Source: Phormidium sp. OSCR (GTDB taxonomy: Bacteria; Cyanobacteriota; Cyanobacteriia; Cyanobacteriales; Geitlerinemataceae). From it: a stretch of 40,288 nt of DNA. The position numbers and the translations under genes were made by a program. The stretch is taken from positions 1-40,288 of the forward strand of contig LJZT01000033.1 in NCBI GenBank assembly GCA_001314905.1. Reading direction: 5' to 3'. Below, piece by piece: positions 39,515-40,288 of this stretch (its first letter is position 1; each line of letters begins with the position of its first letter). The notes under the pieces were generated by a model, which was given only the letters and a program-made list of their open reading frames with translations, was not told the origin of the DNA and did no database searches.

Positions 39515-40288
39515 TTAGGGGGACTCGATGAGTAGGTCGAGATCGAGGTTAGACATGACGGGGCCAGCCTCGTCGTTGCTGGCTGGGGCGAATCGCCAGT
39601 TATTGACGATCGCCTGGGCAAATCGTTCATACTCTGGGCCTAATCGTTGATCTCCGGGTTGTTTGAGGACAAATCCCACGGTAGCCCCTCCATCGATGTC
39701 AATGATGAGGCGCACTTGCAGTCGGGTTCCGGGGGCTAAGTCTGAGGGGGCCTGATCTCTGGGGATGGTTTGGGCTGAGGCCTGGATCAGTTGCGGGGGA
39801 TTGTCGGGAATGTCGCGATCGCTGACTGGGCGATCGCTCACTATAAGGATTTGCCAATTACTTGGGGTGGGTTCGGGGGTGGGTGTGGGTGTCGGTTCTG
39901 GCGCAGGTTCAGGTGTTGGCGCGGGTGCCGGTTGCGGTGTTGGAGTCGGTTCAGGAGTTGGTTCAGGAGTCGGTTCAGGAGTTGGAGTCGGTTCAGGAGT
40001 TGGAGTTGGAGTTGGAGTTGGTTGCGGCGTTGGAGTTGGAGTTGGTTGCGGCGTTGGAGTCGGTTCAGGAGTCGGTTCAGGTGTTGGAGTTGGAGTTGGA
40101 GTTGGTTGCGGCGTTGGAGTTGGAGTTGGAGTTGGAGTTGGTTGCGGTGTTGGAGTCGGTTCAGGAGTCGGTTCAGGTGTTGGAGTTGGAGTTGGAGTTG
40201 GAGTTGGAGTTGGTTGCGGCGTTGGAGTTGGAGTTGGAGTTGGAGTTGGTTGCGGCGTTGGAGTTGGAGTTGGAGTTGGAGTTGGTTG
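39515..40288 (-). CDS. Pro/Thr-repeat protein with a TonB-like C-terminal domain, 5' end beyond the window
   Basis: On the minus strand the frame ending in the stop at 39515 stays open to the window edge (258 codons) without any ATG, GTG or TTG in its repeat part, so the start is outside. About 130 residues are made of PT, PE, PQ and PA dipeptides. After [17 protein letters not shown] a globular part follows: [39 protein letters not shown] and APASN. The VNNWRFAPA end resembles the TonB/TolA C-terminal domain, which joins periplasm-spanning Pro-rich stalks to outer-membrane partners. A GTG at 39841 could start a short version, but the open repeat frame argues against it. Confidence 0.75.
   Translation of the reverse strand, partial: QPTPTPTPTPTPQPTPTPTPTPTPQPTPTPTPTPTPTPEPTPEPTPTPQPTPTPTPTPTPQPTPTPTPTPEPTPEPTPTPQPTPTPTPQPTPTPTPTPEPTPTPEPTPEPTPEPTPTPQPAPAPTPEPAPEPTPTPTPEPTPSNWQILIVSDRPVSDRDIPDNPPQLIQASAQTIPRDQAPSDLAPGTRLQVRLIIDIDGGATVGFVLKQPGDQRLGPEYERFAQAIVNNWRFAPASNDEAGPVMSNLDLDLLIESP
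39870..40288. repeat. Hexanucleotide-based tandem repeat coding Pro-Thr/Glu/Gln
   Basis: Dense GGAGTT (CCA-ACT on the coding strand) hexamers, interrupted by TGGTTGCGG and GGTTCAGGA units, continue to the window edge. They code a Pro-Thr stalk and are expected to vary in copy number between strains. Confidence 0.9.

Noticed and set aside
39870-40288. Tandem repeats that might look like a CRISPR array
   Set aside because: The units are 6-15 bp with no unique spacers, and the frame codes Pro-Thr dipeptides throughout.

Overview
The window comes from a cyanobacterium, most likely a filamentous Oscillatoriales-type organism. The evidence is the very frequent HIP1 palindrome (GCGATCGC and close variants) and the gene content: cyanophycinase, DUF1824, DUF2605 and DUF2973 proteins, a MASE1 sensor kinase, a Uma2 endonuclease, pentapeptide repeats, and intergenic heptanucleotide repeats. 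The genus assignment is a guess; the phylum is secure.

Region 1 (1-20.6 kb) is ordinary chromosomal background. A 3' scrap of an IS200/IS605-type tnpB gene with its end hairpin opens the window. It is followed by a SpoIID/LytB-like protein, RNase Z, a small cyanobacterial protein, CobU, a GAF-PAS protein, a FetB-type permease, an exported protein, and an Hsp70-like protein with DUF2973 and DUF2605 partners. Next come a MASE1-PAS histidine kinase translationally coupled to a creatininase-family hydrolase (plus a probable 47-residue ORF), cyanophycinase, TrmD, a universal stress protein and IlvD. The region closes with a pentapeptide repeat protein, a GH25 lysozyme-like protein carrying three copies of an unfamiliar 41-residue repeat, and Uma2.

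Region 2 (20.6-32.9 kb) is the accessory part and is mostly AT-rich. It holds a GT2 glycosyltransferase, a giant TPR/LamG-like/GT2/GT4 protein broken by a one-base frameshift at a T7 run, a sulfotransferase, a decayed IS982 transposase, a TPR-methyltransferase, a second sulfotransferase-like protein, and an alginate-lyase-like protein. The GT2 enzyme and the second sulfotransferase-like protein end in the same ~80-residue C-terminal domain. Together these genes look like a locus for making and trimming a sulfated, possibly methylated, surface glycan or glycoprotein. That role is inferred.

Region 3 (32.9-40.3 kb) returns to background: a four-carbon acid sugar kinase, a PrcB-domain protein, a hemerythrin lacking one canonical His and divergent from a Crp/Fnr-like regulator, HolB, an NAD-dependent epimerase, DUF1824, MsrB with a clear terminator, tRNA-Gly(TCC), and the 3' end of a long Pro-Thr-repeat protein with a TonB-like C-terminus that runs off the window. 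Two heptad-repeat blocks, sharing an inverted 29-bp core, flank 34.3-38.7 kb.
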